From Ricinus communis (lineage: Eukaryota > Streptophyta > Magnoliopsida > Malpighiales > Euphorbiaceae), in NCBI RefSeq assembly GCF_019578655.1, contig NC_063263.1, positions 23,931,001 through 23,995,000 on the forward strand: a stretch of DNA of 64,000 bases. The letters run 5' to 3'. Positions 35,872-47,751 of this stretch are shown in pieces (within the stretch, counting starts at the first letter, position 1; every line of letters starts with the position of its first letter). A program made the translations under genes and the position numbers. Under the pieces are notes generated by a model. The model made no database searches and was not told where the DNA came from. It worked only from the letters and a program-made list of their open reading frames with translations.

Positions 35872-37250
35872 TTCTCCCCCTCTTAAGAAAATTCATTCTC
35901 AAACTTTGAAAGAAACAAGGCTTATCTCAAGATTGAAATAAATGGGGATAGGAATCCCTCATCTCTTGCTCAATTTATCAAATACATTCCTTGGTAGAAT
36001 GATTCTGCTATAGCACCTTAACCATCGGTATAACCTTAGAGAAAAATTGGTAAACTTGAGTATCCATGATCATGACTGGCTGCTCCTCAAAAGTCAAGTC
36101 TTCCTCACTTCAACATACTGAGGTGCAAAACGTGTGAAGGATTCGAAATATACTTTCTCAACATAGATATATGAAATATACTTTCCAACTTATATGCTAC
36201 CTCTCTAATTCTATTGATAATCTCGAAGGGTCCCACATAACATGGGGCCAACTTGTCTTTCTTAACAAACTGCATTACACCATGCATAGAAGATACCTTC
36301 AGGAATACATACTCTCCAATATGAATGCCACGTGCTTCTGCTTTGGATTTGAATAACTTTTCTGCCTACTAAAAGTTATCTTCAATCTCTCGCGGATAAT
36401 AGGAATCTTTTTCGATGTAATCTGAACCAACTCTGGTCCTGCTAACTTTCGTTCACTAACTTCTTCTCAACACACAAGAGATTTGCACTTCCTGCTATAT
36501 AATGCCTCATAAGGAGCCATTTCGATGCTCACATGATAGCTGTTATTATAAGCAAACTCAATCAATGGCAAGTATGAATCCTACTGACCACCAAAATCTA
36601 TAATACACATCTGAAACATATCTTCCAAAGTCTGAATTCTCATTTCTGACTATCCATCATTCTAAGGGTGGAAAGTTGTGTTGAAGTCCAATCTAGTACC
36701 AAGCTCTTCTTGTAGCTTCCTCCAAAACCTCAAAATGAATTGTGGTCCCCTATTAAACACTATAGAGATAAGAATGTCGTGAAGACTTAAAATTCTCTCC
36801 ATATACACCATTGCATACTTAGCTATAGAATAAGTAGCCTTCACCGGTAGAAAGTGGACTGACTTAGTCAATCGATCCATAATTACCCAGATAGAGTTGT
36901 ATCTGCTGAAGTCTTAGGCAAACCCGACACAATTTTATAGTAATCCTTTTCTATTTCCACTCTGATATGAGAAGTGGCTGCAACAACCCTGATGGCTTAT
37001 AGTGCTCAAGCTTAACCTACTTATATGTTAAACACTTAAAATAAACTCTGCCATATCCTTTTTCATCCCGTTCCACCAATAAATGCCTTTCAAGTCATGG
37101 CACATCTTCATAGAACCTGGATGGACAATGTAAGCTGTGCAATGAGCCTCATTTAGAATCTCCTTTTTGAGACTATCCACATCGAGAACACAGAGTCTAG
37201 TGCCCATCCTGAAAGTATCATCTTCATTAATAACAAAACTATTAGCTTGA
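35872..37250 (-). pseudogene. Chromovirus integrase
   Basis: The C-terminal part (minus 36105-36287) reads KDKLAPCYVGPFEI and HISMLRKYISNPSHVL, the tail motif of Tekay/Del-type chromovirus integrases. The core (36662-36880) reads MDRLTKSVHFLPVKATYS and SIVFNRGPQF, where the usual SDRDPRF-type catalytic Asp has become Asn. Stops and frame changes separate the parts, and the zinc-binding region near 37000-37200 (CHDLKGIYWWNG-like) is damaged. No chromodomain was recognised. Confidence 0.75.
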
Positions 37251-39000
37251 CCCTACTACAATACTTTCCAAATTTTTCTTAATTGTAGGTCCTGACTCTG
37301 AGCTGACTTAATTCTGTCAACAAGCACGGACCTAACCCTTAAATGTGCCTGCAATGCTCTCGATTCCAATATCTCCAATTGTAATCCTTGGTCGTACAGT
37401 TCATGCAACTCTTTAGTAAGAGGTCTCTTCTCTGTGCTGATGTGAGCAAGGCTACCTGTTGACTTCCTGCTTAAAGCATCTATCACTACATTTGCTTTGC
37501 CTAAATAATAAAGAACGGTACAATTATAATCCATTAAAGGCTACAACCATCTTCTTTGCCTCAAATTCAACTACTTCTACTGGAATATATATTTCAAAAT
37601 CTTATGATTTGTATATATCTTGCACGTCTTCCTGTAGAGATAGTGCCTCTAGATCTTAAGAGCAAAAATTATTGCTGCCATCTCCAAGTCCTGAGTAGGA
37701 TAATTTTATTCATGCCTCTTTAACTGCCTAGATGTATAAGCCACTACCTTACCATATTGCATCAAAACACAACCCAAATCCACTATGGAAGTGTCATAAT
37801 ACAATGTGAAACCACTAGTTCTAGATGGGAAAGTGAACACTAGAGCTAAAGTCATACAATCTTTTAGCCTCTGAAAGCTCCTTTCACATGCATCAGTCCA
37901 CTAAAATATGAAATTCTTCTAAGTCAGCCTAGTTAAAGGCGTTGCTATTTTTAAAAAGTCTTGCGAATCGGCAATAGTAGCCTGCCCATTTTAGAAAGCT
38001 GCAAACTTCTGTCACTGTAGTCAGTCTTTGTGAATTAGTCACTGCTTCCACTTTCTTGGGATCCACTTGAATACCCTCTTTAGACACCACGTGACTCAGA
38101 AAAGCTACACTCTCTAATCAAAACTCACAGTTGGAGAACTTAACATACAACTAATGCTCCCTCAAGGTCTGAAATACCATTCTCAAATGTCGCACATGCT
38201 CCTCTTTGCTTCTAGAGTACACCAAGATATTTTTAAAAATAGGATGATAATGTGATCTAGGAACGACATCAACACTCGATTCATCAGATCCATAAAAGCT
38301 GCATGAGCATTAGTGAGTCCAAACGATATTATCAAGGACTCATAATGCCTATAACGTGGCTTGAACATCGTCTTAGGAATGTCCTCGTGAATTTTTAATC
38401 GATGATACCCTGATGGAAAATTAATCTTGGAAAAACATGCGGCACCTTAAGCTGATCGAATAGATCATCAATACGAGTAAGTAGATACTTATTGCGAATC
38501 ATTGCCTTATTCAATTGTCAGTAATCGATGTAGAGGCATAAGGTACCATCTTTCTTCTTCACAATAGTACTGGAGTGCCCCACAGAGACATACTAGGTTT
38601 GATAAAACCCTTATCTAGAACGTCCTGCAATTGCTTATTTAGCTCCTTTAACTCTACTGGTGTCGTCCTGCAATTGCTCATTTAGCTCCTTTAACTTTAC
38701 TGGTGCCATTTTATAGGGTGGCATGAAAATGGGAGCTATACCCGATACCAAATTGATGTAGAACTCTATCTCCTTACTAGGCAGTAATCCTGGTAACTCT
38801 TTCGAAAAAACATCAGAAAACTCGCAAACAATAAGAACATCCTCAACTCTGCCTTCTTTTGTAGAGGTATCCCTGACTAAAGCCAGATATCCTTAACACC
38901 TATGGTGAAGCATCCGTCTAGTTGTAATGGCTAACATGAGATTCAAAGGTGTAGAAATCTGTTCACCTTTAAAGTGGAACTCTTAGTCTTCGAGTATTCG
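37251..39000 (-). pseudogene. Chromovirus reverse transcriptase and RNase H
   Basis: The RNase H end and linker are readable at 37256-37534 (VLYYLGKANVVIDALSRKS). RT is readable in pieces from 38700 down to 37700: RHYESLIISFGLTNAHAAFM (38283-38350) then LDHIIILFLK, where the catalytic FIDD box has been destroyed by a frame change. A short tandem duplication of about 50 bp (38621-38700) repeats the CTCCTTTAACTC..ACTGGTG text within the RT N-terminal region. Confidence 0.75.
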
Positions 39001-39952
39001 AATAGTATTCAACACGACATAATGGATAACCAACTAGTCCATTCCCAAAATTACATCAAAGTCCATGACGTCCAACAAAATCAGATCAGCAGTCAGATCG
39101 CGACCCTCAATTGACACTGGACACGACTAAAACACAATATTGGTCTCTAAGGCGTCACTCAATGACGTAGTCATAGACATAGAAACCTGAAGTCTAATTG
39201 GTTGAACATCCAATCTTAATGCAAAATTAGAAGATATAAAAGAATGGGTAGCCTCGAGATCTAATAAAACTTTAGCCTCATAATAGTAGACTACAATAAT
39301 ACCTGACAACACAACATTAGAAGCTCGGGCATTCTGGTAGGTGAGAATGAACACTCTTGCCTATCCATGGCCTGACTGCTATGAACCAGAAGCCTAACTC
39401 TAAACTCTGCCCCTGATCTGCCTCCCACAGCCCTACCTCTAAAACCACGGCCCCGCTAGCCGGCAAACTAAGATCTAAGTTGGGAATAACCAAGAGCTAC
39501 AGAATAAGCTAGTCGGGCTATGCTAGTAGATAAGCCCTGAGAAAAAGCAGGCTGGTTGAAATATCGAGGGCATGCTTGAGCCATATGACCTATCTCACCA
39601 TATCTGAAACAGACTCCACTAGACACTAGGCACAATCTCTGATATGACCTACCACACATCTGGCATGCACTAGCTCCAGAACTAGAACTGCTATAACCAA
39701 AACTCTGTCCACTACGATTAAATTCTTATCCTGGCCTGAATCCTCAGCTACCCTTCCAATTGTGTCTACTCTTCTTGTGAGTACGGTAACCCCTCTGCCC
39801 GACCTGCTGGTTAGAACCCCTAGAGTATCCTCCACTATCATAAAATGGCACTGCTAGCTACGCGCTACTCTGACCCTCAGTCTTGGTCTTCTTCTTCTTG
39901 TCCTCATTAGTCCTCTGGCCAATCCCCCGTAGGGTCATCTCCATTTACCTAG
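39001..39952 (-). pseudogene. Chromovirus protease and gag nucleocapsid
   Basis: The protease lies at 39127-39354: the normal D-x-GATHSFIS box reads LDLEATHSFIS, so the glycine is lost. The gag zinc knuckle is in the frame 39468-39659: CFRYGEIGHMAQACPR, in which the second Cys of CX2C has become Tyr. A gly/arg-rich gag end continues to about 39850 in other frames. The element ends at about 39952, where a plus-strand pararetrovirus-like block begins, so gag N-terminus and 5' LTR are missing. Confidence 0.7.
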
Positions 39953-39955
39953 CAT

Positions 39956-40580
39956 ATGGAAAAGGATTATAAGTATATCCACATAGGTCTAGTCCAGGTA
40001 GGTATTAAGCCCCTTACTAGAGAAGGTCTAGATACTTCCATATTAGCCGTCCTTAGGGATGCTAGGTTTACAAATTTCTATGATTCCCTGTTAGGTACTG
40101 TTGAGTCGAGCCTCAATAAAGGACCTATTTCTTTCAATTGTTTTCCAAATATCACGATTTCTTTAAACGATAAAAATGTTTTAAAGAGCATCGTTCTTCA
40201 AATCAAAACTCACAATTACAAAATGCTTGAAGGATCTATTCCGATAGCATTAATTTTCAAAATTCATTACAAAGCTATGATTTCTGCCTTTGGTTCCAAA
40301 CACAAGCGTCACTCACCAAAAGGAGAAACACTGTTCCTACAAACAGATCTATCCAAATCAAACGCAACTATTCCAAAAACCATTCAATGGAAAGACATTA
40401 CACTTCCGGGAAGAATGGATCCTTGAAGGTGCAACCCAACCTACTTCTCCAAAGCAAACAGAACCAAACACAAACCTTAAACACATAGCCCAATATCCGG
40501 ATGGAAAGGTAAAGATCACATTCAATGAAAGTCAACTTCCTCTAGATTTTCCGATGATGGTTCTTCAACCTCGACCATAG
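39956..40580 (+). pseudogene. Endogenous pararetrovirus-like movement-protein region
   Basis: An open frame of 156 codons (39956-40426) continues, after a one-frame shift near 40420, to 40580. Its pattern (an N-terminal GLVQVGIKPLTREGL block and a following FTNFYDSLLG block) is that of caulimovirid-type movement proteins found in endogenous pararetroviruses of many eudicots. Such proteins move viral genomes between cells in an infecting virus. Here it is one piece of a fragment with frame breaks, a stop at 40578, and no downstream replicase in the window. A retroelement that acquired a movement-protein gene is an alternative. Recognition is from pattern, not from a search. Confidence 0.6.
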
Positions 40581-42200
40581 ATATTGGAAGGGTATCCAAA
40601 ATTCCTTCATTATCTATGCTCCTTACAAAGAACCAATTCCATCTCAAACTCAACCCGGATTTTCAACATCCGATGTTCCAAATACACTTCGGAATGTTGA
40701 TTACCAAAGCAACATCCCTGCACTGCCTACACCGATCCAAAGAAAGATGACGAAGATATGAGATAACCTCTACCCCATCTTCACCATCACCATCGGCCCA
40801 TTACCCAAAACCTTCGAAGGTAGGATCAACATGATTTCAATAGAGTTTGAAATTGATAAAAACTCTTGCATGAAGATTTCTATTCAAAGAAAAACCATCT
40901 TAAGAAACTTTGGTTTTTTAAGAATTTTTTAAAAGAAAAAGATAGTATTCAGGAAAAATACTATCAATTTTGCATTCAAAACAAAGCCCAAATCAAATTT
41001 TTTTATTGGTTTCAAATTTACTGCAAAGAAAATGGTATCCTTTATCCCTTTAAGGATAAGTCCATTAGTCCTGTCACAGTAAGGAACAAAGCCCCTGAAT
41101 GGAAGGTAGGAGAAAATCTAACTGTCCAGTCTGAGCATCCTCCCCTTAGGAAGATAACCATTCCTTATGGAGAGAGTGAGATAGAGGCTACACCTTACAA
41201 ATTGGTAGGCGAAGACCTAGATAAGAATGTCAAGAACATTGTTCAGCAGAACAATTTCTCAAACACCTGTCTAAACACTATAGGAAAGCAACTGGTTAGA
41301 ATAGAAAACCAGATTCAAAAGCCCCCTGTAGTGGTGACATCTCCAATCCCCAATACTGATCAACCAAAAGAGTCGAACCAATCAGAGAAGCTTAAAAACC
41401 CAGTTTTTAAGCCTTATCAGCTTACAAAGCCAAGCCAAGACCATTTCCAAAAGCAAACTGAGTTTGCCAAAGCAGTCAGAGAACAGCTAAGTAGATTAGC
41501 AACCTCTGAGTCGTCCAAAAATCTAGTGCCAGATACTCCTCAAAGCAAGAGGGAATATCGTTGTAATAGGACAAGCCCAAAGCGATGAATCAAATGATTC
41601 GGAGCTTGAAAGCCCCATTCCAAAACCCTTCAACATCAATGATTAGGAATCCAAGCCCCTAGATTAACTCCTGGAATACTCCTAGGAGTACCGCTCCGGA
41701 TCTAGGAATTGAAAATAGGAACAACATCCTAACCCGCCTAGATTCAATGCCTCCGCCCATGAATGGAATATAGATGGAATGTCCGAGTACAACATCCTTG
41801 GTCTCTTGCAATGATGACCATGGCGTACCAATGCCTACAAAACCCAAAGTGGTACCTCCGATAGAGCCATTGTTGAGCTCCTGATAGCTGGATTTTCTGG
41901 CCAATTAAAAGGATGGTGGGATTATCATCTCACTCAAGCACAACAACTCCAAATCCTAGGTGCTATCCAAACCACAGTAGAAGGAACTCTCATTCTAGAT
42001 GAAATAGGAAATCCAATTGAGGATGCAGTGTCAACTCTAATCCTCACTATTTCTCTTCATTTCATAGGAGACCCTTCTCTGCTCAAAGACAAAAATGCCG
42101 AGCTCCTTAGCAACCTTACCTGTAAGAAGCTTAGCAACTTCCAAAGTTACAAAGACACTTTCCTAACCGTGAGTCATGCTTAGGGAAGATTCTAGCCAAC
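40581..42200 (+). pseudogene. Pararetrovirus-like middle region and coat-like core, broken
   Basis: A 240-codon open frame (40866-41588), lysine- and proline-rich, has no recognised domain; it includes KKLWFFKNFLKEKD. After several stops (41588-41850), a coat/capsid-like core can be followed in one frame from about 41850 to 42180: IVELLIAGFSGQLKGWWDYH, then QSYKDTFLTVSHA. Order (movement protein, spacer, coat-like core, zinc knuckle) fits a caulimovirid-type polyprotein. At least four frame interruptions are present. Confidence 0.55.
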
Positions 42201-42389
42201 CTTTCCGGAAAGAAAAGTTCTTAGCCTAGTTTACCTAAGATTTTAGGTGAAAGAGTTAGGAATACCATAAGAGAAGCCCATAACGGTCAAATCCCTTATG
42301 ATTTCTACACTTATGGTGAGTTAGTTAGTCTAACCCAGAAAGAAGGTTTAAAGATTTGTCATGACCTTAATCTTCAAAGAGCGGCTCAA

Positions 42390-42779
42390 ATGGGAGATGA
42401 AAAGACTAGGCAGGAACTAGGTAGTTTCAGAACTACCGAGTATAACCCAATAGAGCCCGTGTCTAGTTGCAAAGGGAAATGCAAAGTTGATTCTTATTCA
42501 AAGTCTTTCAAAAAGAAGCGATTTTTCAAATATAGAAAGCCTTCTAAAAGCAAGGAGAATTTCTATAAAAAACCATATTCTTCCAAATTTCATTCTAAAT
42601 TTCTAAAGAAAGATTCTAAAAAAGATTTTTCAAAAATTACATGCTTTAGATGTGGTAAGAAAGGCCATACTTCGAAGTATTGTAAGCTTTCCAAAAGACT
42701 TCTTATAATGAATATCTTTTATTTTTATTTAAGAGAAAATAGTGAGAGAGGGTTCATCGTTTCGATTCTAAAGATTTGA
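42390..42779 (+). pseudogene. Pararetrovirus-like coat C-terminus with CCHC zinc knuckle, truncated
   Basis: The open frame is strongly basic (KKKRFFKYRKPSKSK) and contains the knuckle CFRCGKKGHTSKYC (about 42640-42684), a complete CX2CX4HX4C nucleic-acid-binding motif. Family similarity ends soon after (KLSKR); the last 25 codons look like unrelated flanking DNA. No protease, reverse transcriptase or RNase H follows, so the block ends at the coat gene. Confidence 0.6.
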
Positions 42780-43068
42780 TATAAAAGATATAAATTCTGA
42801 TTAAATTATATTTATTTTTTAATAATTTTATTTTTTGTCATTGTCCTGACAAGTTACCTCGCCAGTGTAACTGCAGACAGCCACAACTCATAATGGTCAT
42901 TTAAGCAATCTCCCGCAAAAGTCCGTCGTTTAGTCGATAATAATATTCTTTCTGCTCCAAAACCCAATTCAATTATCGAGAAAAAAAAAAAAAAACACCT
43001 CTTTAAAACTAGACATTTTGCCTCAACATCTCTCTACCAACTTTCACTTGCAAATTAATTATCCATCC
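42780..43068 (+). promoter_or_regulatory. Promoter and 5' untranslated region of the ML-domain gene
   Basis: Only about 290-360 bp separate the viral-like fragment from the ATG. A TATA-like GATATAAAAG lies at about 42778-42788. A poly-A run at about 42981-42995 lies in the probable leader. The transcription start is not known, so part of the promoter may come from inserted DNA. Confidence 0.4.
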
Positions 43069-46000
43069 ATGGAAAGTGTATCATCTTCTCAGTTAAAGCA
43101 GACCCTTTTCCTTTTCTTTGCTATTTATCTCATATTTTCTTCTGTTCAAGCTACTGATGTCAGATACTGTGGTGAGTTTCTCTCTATTCCATTACCCATT
43201 TCTTGTTTTTCTTTTATTATGTAAGATATGCCTTGTCCATATATAAATTGTTGGTTTTTAACTGAAATGCTTGCATCTACTTCACTTTCTAGGAAATTAC
43301 TCTTGTGTGTTTCAATGATCACAGAATTTATTACCTTAAAAAGTCGAGATTCTATGGATATGTATTGTAATATTTCATGACCATCGAGTACTAAATTGTG
43401 ATGACTGAATTGCCAAAAATTTCCTTCCACGTCATGATTAATTAGCTACTTATTTGTTAATGCAGATAAGAAAGGCAACTATGCTGTAAAGGTTAAGAGA
43501 GTTGACATATCTCCTGATCCTGTGTTATCTGGAAATCCAGCCACCTTTAATATCTCAGCTTCTACTGGTAATTATTTTTTCTGCTTCACTTGGTTGCATA
43601 TATTTGTGACAGTTGTCTGGCATTGGAACATTTCATTTATAAAACCTTTCCTTGAATCTTCTCCCCAGGTCAACAAATTGCTGGCGGGAAGGTTGTGATT
43701 GCTGTTTCTTTCTTTTCAGTGCCTGTGCATGCTGAAACCCGCGATCTTTGTGAGGAGATGTCGTGCCCAATTGCACCTGGCAGCTTTGTGCTATCTCACA
43801 CCCAAACTTTACCTGGATTTGCTCCACCAGTAAGTCTTATGTTGATATGTGATGTTGCCTATAAACTCTGTCAGACATTTCCAATGTTATGAACCATTTA
43901 TAAGTTTAAAGATTTAAATTATCAATATGGACAAAATGAGGAAGCACTTTTATTGATTTGGTTGTTAATTTTCACCATTATTCTCTATATAGGAATGCCT
44001 CTTTATTATCATCTCATTGCTTTACTTAAAATGTTACGATATGATTCAATTTCAGTGCCTCTTTATTTAATTGCTTAAATGGCACTTGTCTGTCTTAGTT
44101 TGCACCGTTCATAAGTTTTGTATGTAAAAATGAGATGTACAAATCCAAAATCAGTGCATGTCCTTGTTTTGGTAAATGTAAATTTTGTTTCTTCACTTAT
44201 CATGTGCTCTTTACCTTTGTGGATTACCTTTGTCCCGGTAAAGGGACAATTTTGAGATCTCAGAAAAGGAATATGTAAATTTTCTCAAAGCTATATGGTA
44301 TGCAATATGTGATATGCAAGCTTTGCTTTCTTGGAGATCAGAAGTTCAGAAGTGGAGACAATTTACATACACCTCTTACCTTTTCTCTAATCAATCATTT
44401 GAGTAGAAATTTTTAAGTAGACTCAGTTTACCACACTATCCATAGACCAAACCAATTATACAATGACATGTGGCATTGTTTATTACGTGTTGTATTTCTA
44501 TTGGTTGGTTTATTTTTTATTATTAGCCAATCATGATAACGAACAAATATAAATACAACACATGATAAACAATGACACATGTCACTATGCAATTAGTTTG
44601 GTCTACGGATGACGTGATAGACTAAATTTACATAAGAATTTATCATCTTTTGAGATAGAGAGAGAGGTAGTAATAGATAGTGTTGTCAACAGTGATTTTC
44701 AGTATGAAAGTTTAGCACATATAATCAACTGATATTTGTAAATATTTTACAACTTTGAATAGCTTATCATAAACTCAATTCTTGATAATAATTAGATTGG
44801 GTGGTTTCTCATTTTTCATGTCATTTGATAGAATAGCAAACATCTATTATCTTATATGCCTAAATGTATGAATGTTTTCACCCCCATAGACAGAGATGCA
44901 CATGCAAGATGTTGTTTGTCCTACCTGATACCACATTATTTCTATGACTTCGTGTAATTAGAAAGGACTTATGGTATTTTTCCACAACGGGCCATACTGA
45001 GCTAGTCCAAAATCCCTCTAGATTCTGGTGTTTGATTGTTGGTCTGGAAAGCTCTTGCTAAACATTTCTTTACTTTTAATTACCAAGGACATAACTTCAA
45101 CCCTTAGTTTCTCCAGTTTAGGCAAAGCCCAATATCCTGTATTTGATCTCTATGTTACATTAAAATTTTTGTTTTGGATTTAGTTCTTTGATGGTTTCTA
45201 CTTTTATGTCTCTGGAACTATTTACTTTAGCTCATTGTCTTAGCTTTCTTATGCTCTTAGTCAGATCATAATTGTAACTAGTTCTGTAGCTTCCATGCCA
45301 ATACCTGCTCAGACCCTTGCTAAAATTAATTCAATTGGGTATTTATCTATGTTATATAGCCATTTGGTGATGTAACTTATTTGCTTTTTTATGTCCAATG
45401 TGTTTTTGTCCTCGTTAGCGATTTCTAAATTAATTAAACTTTTGATCCCATAATAATAACAGTTAGATTCGTTAATAATTTTCTTGAACTCGCTTCTGTC
45501 TTGGGATGTTTAGAAATTAAATACTGTCTTCTAACTTCAACCCAATTGCAGTCTACCACTTGCCCTTTCCTCCAAGTTGTTTCTTTTTAGTGCAGCTTAT
45601 TTTTGGTTCTAATCATTTGGATTTTATGTGTTTGATAAGTCATTTAGGAATCTAACATTGCACCATGCTTCCACCCTACCTTAGCCAACAAAAGTACCTA
45701 TCTTTATATGCTATGGAAAAATTATTAATCTGATCCAACTCCTATATTATATAAAACCATAGCCTAAAGCTAAAGATGAAAGAACTCAGGTTCAAGTTCT
45801 TGTATTTCCCTTGTTAAGATTGTGGCCGAAATACAAAGAGGGTATTACATTTCCAACTAAAAGGAATAGAAGGTTTCACGAGAAGAAGCTGGAGGTCCTT
45901 TCCAGCATTTGCAATATACTGATTACAGGGACGCATTTGGGTTTTTTCGAGTTAAAATACAAAGAGCAGCAAGAGAGAAACCCCACTGAATTTCTCAAAG

Positions 46001-46449
46001 TAGATGTAGGCAAATTGTTGAACCGCTTAATTAAATCCATGTCTTGTTTTCTGCTTTTCTCCTTTATTTTGTTTTATTTACCCTCAACTATGCATGTATT
46101 GTGATTGATTTTCTAACAACTTCAACTCCAACTCCAACTCCATAAGCTGGCTACGTGGTTGTTTAAACTTGAAAGAGTGCATTTCAGTAAGTGTTGAATT
46201 TGTATTTAGTAGATAATTTATGTCTGACTGATAGACTGTAGAATGTCAATTGTCTGCATTATGCAACCAAACCATTAGAATTTTAAGTTGTACTTCTTTT
46301 CTTTATTTCCCTAGCTCATAAAGCCAAAGTCGTTCTTGCAGGGCTCTTACACGCTTAAGATGACAATGATCGATGAAAACAATAAGCAACTGAGTTGCAT
46401 TAGCTTCAGTTTCAAAATTCGTTTGGTTACTCTGGTTTCCGATAATTGA
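43069..46449 (+). CDS. ML-domain (MD-2-related/NPC2-like) secreted lipid-binding protein, 4 exons, 157 aa
   Basis: Exons 43069-43171, 43466-43567, 43669-43829 and 46342-46449 join in one frame (474 nt with stop) with GT-AG introns. Residues 1-28 form a signal peptide (hydrophobic LFLFFAIYLIFSSVQA). The mature part has the beta-rich ML pattern: YAVKVKRVDISPDPVLSG, FNISAS, GGKVVIAVSFFSVPVH, then PGSFVLSHTQTLPGFAPPGS and LSCISFSFKI. Cysteines 34, 96, 101 and 141 suit two disulfides (34-141, 96-101). Family members bind sterols or phospholipids in vacuole or apoplast. Intron 3 is 2512 bp and carries a MITE. The C-terminus (FKIRLVTLVSDN) departs from the usual F-G-type end. An alternative upstream acceptor for exon 4 would add nine residues in frame; the downstream one gives the conserved PPGSYTLK join. 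Confidence 0.88.
44407..44641. mobile_element. MITE with long terminal inverted repeats, inside intron 3 of the ML gene
   Basis: The left arm (from AAATTTTTAAGTAGACTCAG) matches the reverse complement of the right arm over roughly 100 bp. Shared landmarks are ATAGACCAAACC / GGTTTGGTCTACGG-type text, GACATGTGGCATTGTTTAT / ATAAACAATGACACATGTC, and TGTTGTATTT / AAATACAACA. It has no coding capacity and a short loop near 44515. The superfamily could not be settled, because no clear target duplication was seen. Confidence 0.75.
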
Positions 46450-47036
46450 GTGGCAGTGTAATACCCTACTCTGGTTTGTAAGCCATTGAATGAGGATCAC
46501 ATTGTTGATTTCTTAGTTCTTTGTGCTTCTTTTAGTTTTCTCTGGACATGACTATTAGGCCAAAGTGATTGTGAATGTTGTGTCAAATTGTTGCCTCGAT
46601 GTGTCATGTGTTGTATGCTACTGTAAACGTATTTATGCTATCCTTATAGTTTTCTTGTTTGTGGATAGTAGAAACTCTTTGTGATCAAGATGCATCCAGA
46701 GGCTTACCCCGATAGTATATGCATATTTCAAGTTGGGCAGGTCCCAAATCTGTTCCCTTTCCCTCATTTGTAATTTCTTTTTTTTTTTTTTTTTTTTGTG
46801 ATCAAGGTTTATCGTGAGGTAGATAATATTGGGGCAAACTTTGAATGGCCATGGTGCCATAATCCACACCTAAAGTTTTTTTCTTTAGTAAATCATAATT
46901 ACTTTTTAAGTTTATTTCTCATTTTTGAAATGTGTTTTTTTTTTTTTTGGTAAAGAAAGGGACAGGAATACTAGGAAAAAGTTATATATATGTTTATAAT
47001 TTGTTTATTTTCATTTGTAGGAAAATTTAATAATTA
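46450..47036. other. 3' flank of the ML gene
   Basis: Probable 3' untranslated region, then intergenic DNA with two T homopolymers (about 46777-46797 and 46936-46950). No gene was seen. Confidence 0.5.
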
Positions 47037-47579
47037 GGGTAAGTACATAAAAGTACTTTGTGGTTTCATTATTTTACAATTTTTTATATGTGATTTTTTT
47101 TTTCCAAATAAAAAGAGGCATGTGGTTATAAATCATAATAAAAAAAAAAGGTATTTCACCATTAAAAAGTCTATTTGCAAGGATTTAGCCAGCTTCATTC
47201 TGATCAGCCATCATTATCATATCTCTTGTGTTTGATAATATAGGTTTAGAGCTTAACAATTCAAAATGTCATTTTTAACCGTTAAATCGATATAATTGGA
47301 TTAATAACTTCTTAAATGGTAATTTAACGGTCAAATATTGAAATTATCAGTTGTTAAGTTCCAAACTCGCATTATCAAACACGAACAACATGATAATGAT
47401 GACCGATTGGTGTAAAGGTGGCTGAATCTTTGCAAATCGAGACTTTTTGACGGTGGGATGTTTTTTTTTTTTTTGTCACGATTTAGAACCATATATTTTT
47501 TTCTTACTAAAATTTGTAAATGATGAAATTACAAAGTACTAAAGTAGAAGGTGCATTTTTGCTTTTCATGTATTTGCCC
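47037..47579. mobile_element. Foldback element with arms of about 250 bp
   Basis: The left arm begins GGGTAAGTACAT and the right arm ends ATGTATTTGCCC, with the complement continuing almost to the centre (near 47308). Shared blocks include GTACTTTGT..TTTCAT, AAAAAGTCT.TTTGCAA, ATCATTATCAT and GTGTTTGATAAT. No ORF is present. This is a long-arm MITE, possibly Mutator-like; superfamily unproven. Confidence 0.75.
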
Positions 47580-47751
47580 GTCAATTATTTCTTAGAGCAT
47601 TTAGACACAAATTTAATAAAAAATTGTAATTTAAGCCTTTCTTTTTAACAGGGAAATAAACACTATTGTTTTAATTTTTTTCTATTATTTTAATTTTTTT
47701 TTACTTCTTTTGTAATTTGGATCTACCATAAAGTACCTCATCATCCGTCCT

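Noticed and set aside
45811..46104. 97-codon plus-strand ORF inside intron 3 of the ML gene
   Set aside because: Composition is ordinary intron-like, no family pattern is seen, and a spliced gene model runs across it.
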